A DNA stretch of 64,000 nucleotides from Kappaphycus alvarezii (GCA_002205965.3 NADL03000478.1:1823001-1887000), one strand, 5' to 3'. Positions 20,011-33,250 are shown, counted from the stretch's first letter. Notes: generated by a model from the sequence alone, not told the origin. Program-made: numbers and translations.

Positions 20011-23000
20011 ATATGTGATTAATTAAGCAAAAAATGTATTTTGCTCAGATCATCATGCTTGCTAAGATTCTTTTAGTTAATAACTAAAAAAGACTGGCAA
20101 ACAATCACTTGGTATCGTTCACCTGTAACTAGGACCAAAAATATCCTCCGAAAAGGAATATGGATATCAAAAAAAATCAAATATAGCTTGAACAGGTAAA
20201 GGTCGTTCATTTTAATTATTTCATGGAATATTCAAATCTGTAATACTACCCTTCCAGGCTGAGGTGGCCAATAAATATTATTTTATTGTAGCACAAACGC
20301 TCTAAATTGTAAAAAATCATTCCATATCGCCCTATTCACTGAATTTGAAATATTTTCTCCAACAAGCTAGTCTAAACCCGGGGTTAACTATTCAGTGTTC
20401 CATTTTCTAAAAAATACAGAGAGAAAACATAACTCTATATCTCACTTTCTTCTTTCATGATACTTATAAAATTGCTCCCGCCGAAGTTTTACTGCTCTTG
20501 TTTATTTCAGGGTTACTCTACTAGCAAAATGTAACTTGAAATAATACTTCTCTGTCTAAAATGAGAAAAGTACTTCAATATTTCAGTAATAATGTAATGT
20601 TATGGTTTTGGAGTAATAAAAAACAAAATATATTTTCAATTTTGCCGGTTTAAAATCCGACATTATGTTTATGTATTTGTTTTATGTGGAGCTAGAGATT
20701 TTGGGTTCCATTCATTGACAATATTTATCCTTAAAAATTATGAATTATGTCTACATTTATAATTTTAAATAGAACAGAAACTAAACAATTTTTTGTTCCA
20801 ATTGCGAATTTTAAAACTCTCTACCACCGAAGAGGTAATATTGCGAATGGTTGAAATTATTTTTCCTTTTATGCTTGTCAAACATAAAAATCAGCCTTTC
20901 CTATCACTTCTGTGAAGTATTGGAATAGAATAATAAATATTTTTATAGTAATTTTTATTTGATTGTTCATATTTATATATTCATTTTTAAAAATTCGAGG
21001 GAAACTTCTCCAAGACTCGTGGGGTTTTCATAGTTCTTTTTCTATTATATACACAATATTTTTTGAAATAATGTAAAATCGAAATGCCGCATTATATATA
21101 ATTTTCTCGGTTTTGATAACCTTTCTGTCTCAAAAGGTTTGAACATGTTCAATACAGCTCCAAGGTTTATAGTTATACCTTGCAAATAAAGGACTGAGGA
21201 CTGAGTTTCGAACCAATGTGTAATTTCTGAAACGTACAGAAAGTGCTAGGGCTTGTAGAGGAAATCTTCAATTTGGCTATTTCTATAGATTGCTAAGATT
21301 AAATGTTTTTACGGAAAACCAAGGAGTGAGAACTCTAAATCCAGGGGATTCATTAAGGTCTTGAAATATTGTTTCGGAAGCATATTCTTATCTGATGTTG
21401 AAAACCCTGCCCCTTTGGATATAATTGGAATTTAATGGATTAAAATTTGGGTTCGTTACAGTTAAGTACCTACTTAGTGGCTCACGACCTTTAATGTGAG
21501 CCTATTTTTATCCAGAGTTATTTTAAAATACCTGTAATCAAAAAAAACATAAATTTACCATCAGTTCTTTTTTTTCTTTAAAAATAAATTCGTTCCATAA
21601 AAAATAATTGTGTCTACTTCTTCTTTCCAGGATCAAAGTAACCCATTATAGCTTGGGTAAATTAATCAGTGCAATAAGTCCCTTCGGCAGGAATCTATAA
21701 TCTCAAAAAGCTCATAAATTCATGAGATTGTTAACATGATACACATAACCGATAAATAAATTGACTAGAGGTAATGTTGAAGAACTTTGTTATAAAAAGT
21801 AAATTTTATTATATATTACTGGTACATCCGAAAAATTACCCAAACAATTTGCAAATTTTATGCATTCTTCAATCCATATTGGTTGCATAACAAAACTTCA
21901 CGTAGAATAAGGCTTTTCACTGTCGCTTATTAATTACTCTATGATTCTGGTCGTTCCGAAATATGCTGTCCAGATAAATCTGGAAAATTTTGTTGAAAAA
22001 AGGGCGTGTTTTCATCATTAGAGATATAAAATTCCGTTACTATTAGTTATATCTATTATATGTAACCTATCATTTCAGTTTATTTGTACCTATTATGTGA
22101 AGAATTACAATTCAAAAGTCCTTGAAGTCACACCCAAGAATCTTTTAAGTCAATAAATATTTAGGCAGGCATATTCGTCCCCCTACTGTAATTCTTTCGT
22201 TAAGAAAAGAAAAGTAGTAGCGAACCACGTTCCTAAGCCAGATTTATTATTTCATTTTCGGTAGTAAATTAACACCTTATTCAGCAAAGTCTCCGTAAAC
22301 AACACTTCATCACATTACTAATCAATTTTAAGCACATTTTATAACTTCCCATTCTCCCACATCAATGTTTTCAAATTTTCTGCTTTCAAAGGCCTTTTTG
22401 TCACATTTATGTCATTTTAACACATATGCTGAAAATAATTTCGGAAAAAGATATTTTTCCAAGAAAACGTGCTGAAAGTTTTAGGTTCCAAACTTTCCGT
22501 ACAGTAATAGTACTATTCCGTTATAGGATTCTTTCCAATTTCCCCCGAATTTTTTTTCTACCAGCAAAATAATTCCGAAGACATAAAAAATATATATTTT
22601 AAGCTCCAACTAGTTGAAATTAAAGTACTAAGAGATGAAATAATCTACAGAGTATTCAGATAGGAGTTCATCATTAGGGCTAAACGGGTCAATGTCCTCA
22701 TAATAATCTCCGGTACTTTTCTTTCTTTGAGAATTGATACCTATATCTCTCTTTATGAATACCACAAAAATGGTACCTTTTGGTTTACTAAGAGATTTCA
22801 AATTGTCATGGGGGTATGTTTTTCGACTTGTTTGACCCCTTTTTCGTGAAAATTAGCTTCTTATTTTAATGGGCTAGAATTATGGCATATGTCTCCAGGT
22901 ATTCTATTTTGTAAGGGCTAAATGGGTGGAACAAAAGTTTACTTTTTCGAAAACCCCTTCATGAGTAAAAATTGTATCCCTAAAATATCTGTAGTTTAAA

Positions 23001-26000
23001 CATCATTCTTTTTTGTTTAAAAGACTTCAAATATATTTTTCAAATAAAATATGTGTATTGCTATTCTGAAGTTTAATCAAGAAAGTTTTCTCCTCAAACT
23101 TTAATAATTCACTCTGGAAAGGAATGCAACACAGTTGTACATTAGTACAGAGAACTTTGTAATATGCAGTATTTAGAGAGTTAAACAGTAAATACTTGAT
23201 ACAAAACACATTTAAAATGGAGGCTTGGTCTGGAGAAAAAGGTTTCGAATCGAGACAGACTCCGCTACCACGACCATTTGAAATATACAGTATACACTTG
23301 CAATCTACTCTCCTTTGGCTGACATTAATGTTCCTTTTTTCTACCTCTTCGTATACTTTATTCAATTTTGATGTCCAGAAAGCTTTCGATCACCTTCAGG
23401 GACAAAGTAAATCGTTTTTGATGGTTTTTCGTCAATATGCCTTTAAAAAATGCACTGTTCGTAATTGGAAATTATGGAGCTCGTAAAAATACGTATGATA
23501 CTTGTTTCAACGTAGATTACTTACTAATTAGTGCGCTTAGATCTGAGCCGGTCTGGAAAAATTTATGGAGAGGTGCTTAAAAATTAAATAAGTATATACA
23601 AAAAAGAATGTTCGAATTCGATTCTTGCATTATTTTGTAATGTTTGAGTTGTGGAGAGAACGGGAAGGATAAACAGGTAATCTTTAAATCATAGTATGAA
23701 AATCTAGAATCTGTTTCTATAGAAAATTTAATTTTAGTACGTTAATTAATTAATACATGACACTGAGATCTTCAATACCACGTCCAAATTTCGTCGTTCT
23801 AATGTACTTATCCCAATTTTCTACACACATTCTCCTTTTTAATTTCATTCTACTGAATTGCATCATTTTACTGTCCCGCAAATTTCATAAATGTTAATTC
23901 TTACAGAGTTTTAACTGGCTAAATTAGTTTAGTTCTGTGTAGTAGTACCTTAAGTCCTTTTATCAATTTCGATCATTCCATTTTCCGTTATATACATATA
24001 TATGAGTTTTTTCTTTATTACTTATTTATATATAAAGGTTACAATATCTTATGCCCATATATGGTTACAAGAGAGAAAATATAATTTAATGAAGCTCTCG
24101 TCGCCAGATAGGACTTTAAAATCTGTTGAAATATCTCTATATGATGTTTTTAACTACTAAGAAGCATAGTAAAGGTTAGATCCCTTCTATTTGCGATATA
24201 TTGTACTTTTATTATCCAGCAGCCAATCTTTACGTTTAATTTAACTTCCTTTTCTCACCCTAGAACGGTATAACATCTACAGTGTCCCGATCTTGGAGCT
24301 TTCGCGAGATGATTTAATTCTAAAATCTACAGCGCTTGGTACAAAATCAAAATCTCTTCACACCGATAATTACTTCCTTGGGCAGCTGTATTATTGATAT
24401 TGCCCTTATTGTAATGGACATAAACGACAGAGGAATTTATTCGAACTTACTTGGAATTGACGGCAGTAATAAACATTTTCGACTGGTAAAAGAGGGAGGA
24501 TAGCCCTTTTAATTTCCCAGGGCGTGCTTTTAACTCCCTTCACCTACCACTTCACTTCCTTATGAGCCACTTAGGTTCCTATTGGGCGCACTTTCTGACC
24601 CCTGAATGATTTAACTTCGAAGCAGGTAAATTTAGATACACCGCTCACAGTATTTCTCATTTCATTTACGGAGTTAATGTGTAATACTATTTCAGCCAAA
24701 AAAAAATCTATATGCCGCACTCAAACGAGCAGTTTTTCGTGTTACGGTCACTCGGAGTTTATCGGCTCCAAGTTTCATGAAACTCTGTTTTACATTTGTC
24801 ATTCAAGGAGAAATCCATCGCTAACTATTTGTGTCACAAAAAAGAAACGGTATAGCATACGCTTTAAAAATTTTCATATGTGCTTTTTGAACAAATAAAG
24901 TATATAGACACGCAGATCCCCTATCAATTGCAATAGTACCACCATATGATATTGTAACAGGGTGAAGCGTGTATTCAAACATCGAAGGAATGTTTCAAAT
25001 GTCTTATGGTCACCTTCCTGTCGTCCTTTAGTTCATGATATTATTTTCCTATGCAATTTCAGTTGTTCTGATAGTGTAAAAATCATAGGAAAGCCATTTG
25101 GACAGGGTATTTTGATTTGGACACTTTTTGGACGTGGCTGCATTTATGATTTTTCCTCACGTTCTTATATTTTTAAATGTAAATAATTGGAACTTCACAA
25201 AAGTACTTTAATTCATATCATATATTTTAGCTGAATCTGTGGAAAGCCTAGCAGAGACGAAGATAGTTTACTCCCTGATATATCAAGTTCACATGGAGCA
25301 CTCGTTTTCAAGATTTGACCTCTAATAATTCAATAAATAATTCCATCTGCTAGGAGAGGACTACCGGGTCCAACACAAGTTTATTTACTGTAGTCCTAAA
25401 ATTGAAATTCGCGCTCAGTTCTTAAGGTGGTTGTAACGCTATTTTATCCGTGGCCGTTGAAGACATTAATTTTATATACTGGATTGACAACAGTGTATTT
25501 TCGATGCTTTAAACTATCTATGTATTTTCAACTTTGTATACCATTTACCGCCTCTTTATATGGATGAAAGAGATATTTAAAAATATAAAGAAGGTTCTGG
25601 AACTCTTAGGAGATCATTGTTCAAATTTTTTTCTAATTACATAAATTGTTGATAACTTCAACTACTGCATAGATGGAGTGGATATCGCTTAATAGATAAG
25701 TTCAAAATACGGGTCTCATCTAAGATTACTCAGCAAATGGCTACCATTAGTGTATTCTTTGCTTGATATATGTGCTTCTAATTCCTTCACTTAGATCTGA
25801 GAGCATAATCTATGAAATTTTGGAGCAAGGACGTCTCCTACGGTCTTTACTCCTTACCAGAAATACAGAATACTAAAATATGAATTACTTCATCAAATTG
25901 AGATTACTTGGACGAAAAACAAAGGTAACGAAATAATGGGGACCAATTGCAGTCGACAAATAGCTGCAATGACTTTCAGCAATAGACCTCTGTTTGATAA

Positions 26001-28359
26001 TGTACTCTGTTTACTGTAATGTGTCGCATATGACAAAGTACAAAAGAACTTTGTTAGTTGTCCATGTGTTCTTGTCCGGCAAGGAAATGTTTCGAATAAG
26101 GCGCGAAAATTGATATTTTATTGGTGAGTTTGTAAGAGAAGCAAACATGTTATTGCATTGATACAGAACAATTACTTCGTAAAGTACCATACCGGACCTT
26201 ATCTTGATAAAAAGGTGTCTATTACGCGCAGAGTGATTTACAGCACATCGAAAATTAATTTAATTCTCCATATATTTGTTTCTAAAGACTTTGAAAGACC
26301 GCTCTGGACTGTAAGCATGCGCAACAAATCAATTATTGGTTTCTCCTCGCTTAGCTGGTGCTCAAAAATGAGTTATTGGCAGTAATATGCCTGTAAGAAA
26401 ACAAAAGTCAGCATATCACTAATATAGTATATCTCACTCAAATTATAATTGTGCCCACATATACGAGCATAATTATTCATGCAACTGATAATTTTTGAAT
26501 GCAGTAATTTATTTTCAGTCGAGTTAAAATATAAACTTATTAAAACATTCACCTGAACTCTGAAGTACATAATATATTTTCCCGATGCATTTTGTACCTT
26601 CTTTCAAATTTGATAGCAATAAAATTGCAATATCCGATTAAACCATCTATTTAGGTCTCACGGGGATGTAATTGAACTACTTGACTGACCAAATAAGATC
26701 TGATGGGTTCAAATATCTTATTTTCTTGCCTTCGGTCTCGTTCTTTTGATTAAATCTTGTAATAATGGTGTCTATTGGAATTTTAAATACGTGTGACAGA
26801 CCCCATCTTCAATCCTTTCCATTATATCAAGCAACAATCACCGCTCAGTTCCATTCTTTATGAGAATAGCTCTCATCTTCTGTAATGGGCCTATTTTAAT
26901 ACGGGGAAGGTCAAAAAAGTCCACCCGAAACTTATTTTTAGATAGCAAAATGCAAAGTTCTGAGTTTGAGACACTACTATAATGCATATAATCGAGATTA
27001 TTCGGCCATATCTAAAGAAATAACCTTTTAAGCAAAATTATTAAGGTAAGAGGGAAGTAGAATATTCTCCTAGTGCTCAGGATGACCTTAGTTGATGTGT
27101 GTCAAAGGGCCCATCGCTCAGAGAAGTTCTTGTTGTAGGACGGTGAGTGAGTCGCGCACTTCATCTGCACTCAAAATCAGACAAAAACCTGCGCGTGGTC
27201 CATGAGATCATCTATTAAGTTTCTCGAAATTTTCTTTCGAATTGATTCACAAGCCGCAGAATAAAACTTTTCAGAAGTCGTTCAAAACTAACCACAAATT
27301 GGCTACTCTTCACAACTTACCTCATTCTTGTGCGGATCACTTCCTTGCACGGGGCAACGAAAATTTTTCAGATGCCCTCAGAGGTATTTATCAAGCTTTA
27401 TCGCAGATTAGTGCAGGAGAGGGACCATATATTCATTCTTTCTGTGTGAAGCAATCAAAAGATCAAATATTCGTCTAATGTGGCCCATATTTATCTTTAT
27501 CCTATACTACTAATATATAAGCCATTGTTGGAAGCCTTCAGCCTAGTTTTCATGAAACAGCAATAAATTCATATGAAGAAAAATCTGGAAGTCACGGAAA
27601 TGGTATGTCAAACAACGCTTGGACTTTTTTGGTCTCATTCAAATTTTCATCTTTATTTGCCTTTTTTCAATTAAAGAGATGAAAGATATTCATTTCATTT
27701 CATTCCGACGTTAACAGCCATGATTGGGACGGAAAATATTGTACCCTAGAATTACGGACGCAGATCTATGCAAATTGAGTAGAGTGGACTGAAAATAACA
27801 GAATGGAGAAAATAGAAGACAAAAACACAAGGAAAAGATAACATGGAAGTGATATTAAGTTGCATATGAGGTTACAATTCGCGTTATAATTATTCTTTTT
27901 GCTAAGAGAGCACTTCTTTGTAAATTTTTTCTAGAGAATGACAATATATTTTTATATTTGTAAAAATTGATGGCACTGTATTACAAGAAGGCGGAGTTAC
28001 AATTAAGTAGTACAAAATGTTACTAGGAAATAAATTGAAGTTCATTTTATTAAAATATCAAGTTTAATTGCGATTTCTTTGAGATTTAGTCTACTCTCTG
28101 TATATTCAAATCCATCCAACTGTTCCTTAATAAAAAATCTAGGTTGTGATGATGATATTCAGCGCTAATATTTGTACGGTTCTATAAAAATCCCCTTTAT
28201 TTCAAGAGTCTCTATCCATGAGTTTTAATGCTTATATTGACACCTAAGGGATGTTGCAATGAATTTACTATGACCAGTGTAATAGCATTGAAGGGGCCAT
28301 CCCTATCATTTTCTTGAATAGATGGCAATCCAGGTTTTTTCTGGTAACATGAAACTTGC
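20011..28359. other. AT-rich intergenic DNA, no supportable gene
   Basis: More than 8 kb of AT-rich DNA with only short frames. A slightly GC-richer patch at about 27060-27230 has no recognisable content. A frame at 23196-23486 contains a short RT-like string that I judge to be chance. No RNA genes or long repeats seen. Confidence 0.5.
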
Positions 28360-28465
28360 TTGAAAATTCGCATCGCTCTTGGTAAATTCTCTTGTTCAAT
28401 GTTTGGCAGGAGAGATATTTCACTCAGATAATACCCTAAAATGCGATCCTTCCGTGCAAGCCAAT

Positions 28466-28602
28466 ATCTTATGCACTGAATATTTCCGTCCATCCCGCTG
28501 CATCCTAGCTGAAGTTTAGTAAAGTGAATTTCACTTTTGAGGTCTGGGTTTGCCATGTTTACCAGGCCATATGGGTTACAACTTCTATAAAAAGGGTCGG
28601 TG
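28466..28602 (+). repeat. Copia-2 5' LTR (recognisable part)
   Basis: Aligns base for base with 33396-33533: shared strings include cttatgcactga, gctgcatccta, ctgaag and acttcta followed by an A run and ggtcggtg. The gag-like reading starts right after it, which sets the end of the LTR. Confidence 0.75.
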
Positions 28603-28605
28603 GTT

Positions 28606-29160
28606 GAGGATATAAGGACGTACTTAGGGATTGGAATAGGTTCATATCGGATCAGGACAAGTTGGCGGTCGCCAAAGCACGGGTTACAATTATGACTGTG
28701 CTGGGGGACAAACCTATGAAATGTTGACTACAATTCAAGAGAAAACCGTACGAAATGTGGGAGAAACTGAAGGAGAAGTGAGTGGTCGCGAATTTTTCTG
28801 CAAAAGTTCAGCTGCAGTCTCAGTTGGTTAAACTCGTGTATGATGGCCAAGACATGCAAGAGTTCGTCTCTAGCTTTAAGTAATTTTTAACCACTTCTCC
28901 TTAGTGGGAAGCACTATGGATTCATGCATGCAATCGGCTATGTTTCTAGTATCTTATTGCATCTTTCGGCATCTTGCCGAGTCAAAAGTGATTCTAGGTT
29001 CTGTCACGCAATTCCATCCCTTCAGGCGTTTTCTTAAACTGACCTGCGAAAATTAAACTGCTGTCCTACTAAGAGAGCGCTACGATAGTACTTTTAATAA
29101 GGAAAAAGTTGGGAGGCAAGTTTTCAGAGCCATTCAGCCTTCCAATGCTTGGGCAGCTCA
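28606..29160 (+). pseudogene. Copia-2 gag remnant
   Basis: Reading in the best phase gives LRDWNRFISDQDKLAVAKA, then MLTTIQEKPYEMWEKLKEK and LQSQLVKLVYDGQDMQEFV. This is the UBN2 gag pattern (WxKL...; LxxQL...L...G.SV.EF). Stops (for example after KEK) and phase changes break it throughout. It would have formed the particle shell. Confidence 0.72.
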
Positions 29161-29200
29161 GCACCAGATTAGAAGGTAAGGTAATCTTGAGCAAAGGAGG

Positions 29201-29242
29201 TACTACAAATGCAGAAAGATCTGCTAAATTTCGAAGCACTGC
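29201..29242 (+). pseudogene. Copia-2 gag zinc knuckle remnant
   Basis: The reading YYKCRKIC-stop-ISKHC aligns with the CX2CX4HX4C knuckle. The first Cys is now Tyr (TAC 29201-29203), the metal-binding His is a TAA (29225-29227), and the second and last Cys remain. A short, clear fossil that anchors the gag end. Confidence 0.7.
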
Positions 29243-29749
29243 TGGTCGAAAAGATCTCCAGTGCAATTACAAAGCACAAGCAGCTCAAAAAAGGCTGCGA
29301 GTCATGCCATTATTATGATGTGCTTGGAACCAACGTTGAACAGTATTGCAAATTTTGTGATTGAGTTGCCTCTGACCACATAGTTAATAGCAAACAATTC
29401 TTCGTTGATGCAGTGTATTTTCATCCCCCAAAGCAGGTTAATATTGGGGACGGGACCAATGTTGAAGCAATGAAGATGTGAAGAGCGATTATTGAAGTTG
29501 AGCTCAAGACTAATCTTGGAGGCGTTGAAAATAATATTGATAGAGTATTTTTTGTGACGCAACGGCATGCTTGCTTACTTTCATAAGTGGCGACTGAGCG
29601 GATCTGGGCACAAGTTCACCTTTGTAAGAAATCGTTGCACCTTAACCAAGGATGGTTCAGTGTCACTTCGGGGCCGATTGAGCAAAGGGATTTATGTTTT
29701 CAAGGGTCTAATGCGAGGAGCGGATGAATCACCTTCCCCAGATTGAAAT

Positions 29750-30233
29750 TAGGTAGCGGAGCATGTTGCAGCGGTAAAAGGGGAAGTTATATGGCATGGC
29801 CGACGTTTTAATGCACATATAAGGGGAATTAAGGAAATTTCTTTAAAAAGGCGGGAATCGGATTGGATCTCTAAGTCCGTGGAGCAATGGGTATCCTATG
29901 AGAGGCATGCAAAAAAATGAAAAGGAAAAAATTATGTCCTTGCGTAACAGGATTGTACGATCAACAGTTGTTGCAGAGTTCTTATAAAGTGACCTGTCTG
30001 GAAATATCGCATCCAAATCACTGGAGGGATCAAACTACTACGTTACATCTATCGATTAGTGTTCTAAGTACCTGTTTGCAGTGGCCATGGCAACAGAGAC
30101 GTTTTTCGTGGCCTCATTTAGGCGTTTTAATGTTTAATTCGAGCATATGAACGATTTTTTCATCAAAAGATTGCATTTCGTGGAGGCAGTGAGTACACGG
30201 AATTGGAAAAGTACCTTGGGGAACAAGTAATCT
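29750..30233 (+). pseudogene. Copia-2 gag-pre-integrase and integrase core remnant
   Basis: Fragments in changing phases give the H-x-R-F piece of the gag-pre-integrase (EVIWHGRF), then SDLSGNIASKSLEGSNYYV and CSKYLFAVAMATETFFVASF. After a further phase change comes KRLHF and GGSEYTELEKYLGEQVI. These are the first Asp region, the strand after it and the DGGxEY block of Copia integrases. In this copy several catalytic positions are lost (the block reads VEAVS or GGSEY depending on phase). The fragment stops abruptly at about 30232, where the unrelated insert begins. Confidence 0.75.
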
Positions 30234-30255
30234 AGTTGAACGACCATCTCTCTTA

Positions 30256-30273
30256 CACATACACACACACACT
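30256..30273 (+). repeat. (CA)n microsatellite
   Basis: Short CA/TA dinucleotide run, acacatacacacacacac, near the left end of the insert. Confidence 0.8.
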
Positions 30274-31023
30274 GCCCTCCAATAACCCCACACAAGCCCC
30301 CAGTTTCGATTTCCAACCGCTGCCTTTCGATTCCCTGGGTTCTCCTTCCCCCGCTAGTATCTGCTTCATAGACGAGCTCTGCCCGCGCATCGCGGAAAAA
30401 TTGCATACATCTGTTGGAGTCATCTGAACGAGAATCCACCGACTCATTAGTTGCACTATCTGGTCGTCTCTGGCCTATCGTGTCCAGTACAACTGTGTAG
30501 GACCACCCAGTTAGCACTTAGCTAGCAACATAGTCGGTTCTTTCACTGGACCCTCGATATCAATGCAGTAAAGTTTTCTTACACACCCAAGTTAAAAGAG
30601 AAGGCAGAACGAACCAATCAAAAGTAAATTTAAAGATCCAAAACAATACTCTATCACGCGGGCATGCCCATGGAGTTTTGGTTAGAGCGAGAGATAAATA
30701 AGGCAGATATCCGGAACCATTCCTTTTGTCCTTTCATCCTTAGTACGACCTCCTAAGAAGTTTGTTGTTAGTATAATTACCTTCTGTTGCTTCTGCTGGT
30801 AGCTTACAGATAGCATAGAGCCTTATAGGCATTACTGTAGTTTACTGTAAAACCTATAAATTGACCGTTACTTTTATGCATTCTATAGTGCTGTAAGCTT
30901 GAGCTGATCTAAAGATTCTTTAGGTCAGCTCGAACGTGTTTAGAGTTAGCCTTCAACAATCGCCTACATGGCTTCTGAAAACTTCGTTCGATAGTCCAGA
31001 AGCACCGTTCCGCTCGCGTAGAG

Positions 31024-31033
31024 GTCTATATAA
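31024..31033 (+). promoter_or_regulatory. TATA box of the insert
   Basis: tctatataag in GC-richer surroundings, with a pyrimidine-rich tract starting about 35 bases downstream, looks like a core promoter on +. No coding region follows that it could serve today. Confidence 0.5.
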
Positions 31034-31068
31034 GCCCCGGTCTCCCTCCATGTTCTGTCTGAGTAATA

Positions 31069-31210
31069 TACCTCACCACCTTTTCTCCTCCCAACTCTTT
31101 TCCTTAGTCCCTCACTCCTTCTCTCTCTCAATCGCTCTTTCTGATTTCCTCTCTCTCCATCGCTCCCTCTTTCTCTCTCTCCTTCGCTCCCTTTCCTCTT
31201 CTCCTCTATC
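31069..31210 (+). repeat. Long pyrimidine-rich tract
   Basis: About 140 bases that are almost all C and T, built of imperfect ctctctct and tcgctc units. Such tracts occur around transcription starts of LTRs and can form triplex DNA; function here is unknown. Confidence 0.8.
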
Positions 31211-31245
31211 AGTTTTAACGGGTGAAACCCCAGAGTGAACAATCT

Positions 31246-31891
31246 GAGAGAGTTTTGGGTATAGCATGGCACCATATGCCAGATGAGCACCGCAAAAAAC
31301 TCATGGTAAAGTCGAAAAGGAAGTTTTTGCGGTATTCTATGACAATTTCACTATAGAAAGTTTAAGTTGAGACTTCAGATAGGACCAATTATTTCAAGGC
31401 GCATTCCCGTTATGGAGAGCGAATTACTAGGAAGAAATTGGTACAGAGCATCAATCTCAGTTAATGGCGTGAGCACTGATGAAAGTAATGAGTATCATAA
31501 GTCATACCAAGACAGTGGTAAAATTGACACCGCTAACCGTGACACGTTACTGACACACATTCTGTTGCCTTCAGGGACACGTACAGAAGCTAGGTTTGAC
31601 GACGCATGGGAATTGGAGAGAAATGGGTCCCCGGCAATTGAATCTGGAACAGAACGAGATATAGAAGACGCTATCGAACAAGTCAAGGACACAACTGGAA
31701 ATCAGCCCTCTAAGATCTACCCGAAACGCGTCCGCAACCCAGTTCAATCTTATGTAACTGCTAGTACCATTGATGCTCTTAGCAGATATGAACCAACGGT
31801 ATCTGATGCTTTTGATAGTATGGATTCCAGGGCGTATCTTAATGCAATAAAATCAGAAATAAATTCCCTGGGAGGCCATGGTGTGTGGTAA
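31246..31891 (+). pseudogene. Copia-2 integrase C-terminus, linker and start of RT
   Basis: It begins with RVLGIAWHHMPDEHRKKL, the conserved block after the integrase core. A long open stretch from 31367 follows, with the acidic, Ser/Thr-rich linker, IYPKRVRNPVQSYV (the basic block before RT in Copia pol) and AFDSMDSRAYLNAIKSEINSL (first helix of RVT_2), ending at TAA 31889-31891 just after GVW. Stops remain between the first block and the linker. Confidence 0.75.
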
Positions 31892-32420
31892 ATGCTGCAA
31901 CACCAGAGGGACTCAACCCTATTCCTAAAAGATTGATTATGAAAGAAAGCGAAAATCTGATGGTTCCATTGCCCGATACAATGCGAGGCTGTTAGTGCAA
32001 GGATTACTGTAAGGTAATTTGTTAGAACCATATGCACCGGTAGTTAATTTTACAGCAGTGCGGATTGCCCTAGCGTATTCTGTAAGAAGGTTTTAGGTCA
32101 TCCACCAGATGTAGGTATGTTCTACTTCCTTGCGTGGAAATGTAGACAGTTATGTTTTCATCACGTTGCCGGATGGCTATGGAGTCAATCTTAAGCCAGG
32201 TCCAGAAATTAAGCTTTTTATGGTCTCAAGTATGCTCCCAGACTTTTGCACAATAAGTGAAACTATGTAATTAGGAGTTTAGGGTTTGAAGAAATCTAAT
32301 CTGAGCCATTCATGTGCCAAAAAGATTAGTTTTTGGCTCTGCTGTATGTATATATTGGCATACTAATGGGATCCTCTCAAGTTATGGTCGAGTAAATGAA
32401 GTAGTTGTTTCAAGGAGACT
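31892..32420 (+). pseudogene. Copia-2 reverse transcriptase remnant
   Basis: In shifting phases I read NPIPKRLIMK, PLPDTMRG followed by a stop and CKD (the IARYKARLVAQG block), HQMDVCSTFLRGNVDSYVF (the QMDVxxAFLxGxLxExxxM block) and ALLYVYIGILMGSSQVM. The last aligns with LLYVDDILLMGSS, so the two polymerase aspartates are gone (YVYI at 32344-32355). Reverse transcriptase activity is impossible from this copy. Confidence 0.78.
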
Positions 32421-32639
32421 TTTAAACGAAGAAAATTTCAATTATCAATGAATTTTAGGTTTTCAGTTCAGCTGGGACTCAGAGGGGGCAGTCCTATCTC
32501 CGTCTCATTCCATAAGCAACTTCTTGACAGCTTTGTTATGAAAAAGTGCAAGGGTTTGAACACCCCTGCGCTCATTGACCGGATTGCTGTTGATACGCCA
32601 GAGCAAGATGATCAAAAGATGTAAAGGATTTTGTTGGCA

Positions 32640-33250
32640 AACTCTTTTATTTGCACACGCGTACTCGTCCCGACATCTCAGCTGTAAGGAACTGCCATTC
32701 CAGACACTCATCATGTTCGTACAAGCTCCACTACACTGCCGCGAAAAGTCTACTTCTTCATTTGAAAGAAAACATTAACTTTGGGCTGAGGGTCGCTAAA
32801 AACAGCGGACCTCTTGTTTGTTACGTTGATAGTGAGTGGGTAGGTGACTTTTCCGGTAGAAAATTTGCAAACTCTATACTCATACAGCTAGGCAGATCTA
32901 GTGTCTACTGGAAGACAATGACCAGGACTACATCACATTATTCTCAACTGAAGCCGAAAAAATTGCTATATGAGATGCCACTAAGCATGTATTCTGGCTA
33001 CGAGCTTCTTGGAGAAATTAAATGGAACTGAAAATTTTCAACAGTATCGAACGAAGATAATCAGGGTGCTATCGAATAGAGCAATAATGGCGCTCAGAAA
33101 GTGAGAAATGTGTCTATCAGGAGAAACTTTGTGAAAGAAGCTGTTGAGCGCGGGAAAGTCATGATGTAGTACTGTCTGACTGATCAAATTATCGCTGATG
33201 CGTTGAGACAAAGCCACTTTAGAGAGTCATATTTAAGCAACAAAGGAAAG
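32640..33250 (+). pseudogene. Copia-2 RNase H remnant
   Basis: Clear piece: NFGLRVAKNSGPLVCYVDS, then EWVGDFSGRKFANSILIQLG and SSVYWKTMTRT. This corresponds to the DADWAGDxxxRKSTSG and SWKSKxQ blocks. The catalytic Asp of DADW is kept (YVDSEW). SLFSTEAEKIAI can be read in another phase at about 32941, including the second acidic residue. Further pieces to about 33250 match the DNQGA and ADxLTK tail weakly. Confidence 0.75.

Larger units (their letters stand above)
30234..31240. mobile_element. Foreign insert (about 1.0 kb) inside Copia-2 integrase, solo-LTR-like
   Basis: Integrase homology stops just before it (GEQVI, 30232) and resumes just after (RVLGIAWHHMPDEHRKKL, from about 31246). AATCT stands on both sides (30229-30233 and 31241-31245), a possible 5-bp target-site duplication. 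The insert has a (CA)n run, is richer in GC, and contains a TATA box with a pyrimidine-rich downstream tract, as in LTR promoters. It lacks TG...CA ends and I see no second copy in the window. The roughly 110 integrase residues expected between the two sides are missing, so a deletion-replacement is equally possible. Confidence 0.5.

Noticed and set aside
23196..23486. Frame containing FNFDVQKAFDHL, resembling a non-LTR reverse transcriptase motif
   Set aside because: Isolated string in AT-rich DNA with no other RT block in any phase nearby; likely chance.
30134..30517. 127-codon minus frame and 63-67-codon frames over the (CA)n region
   Set aside because: Low-complexity and GC-driven openness, no motif, inside the foreign insert.
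30936..31290. 100- and 108-codon frames rich in Ser/Leu or Arg/Glu
   Set aside because: Products of the long pyrimidine tract read in both directions.
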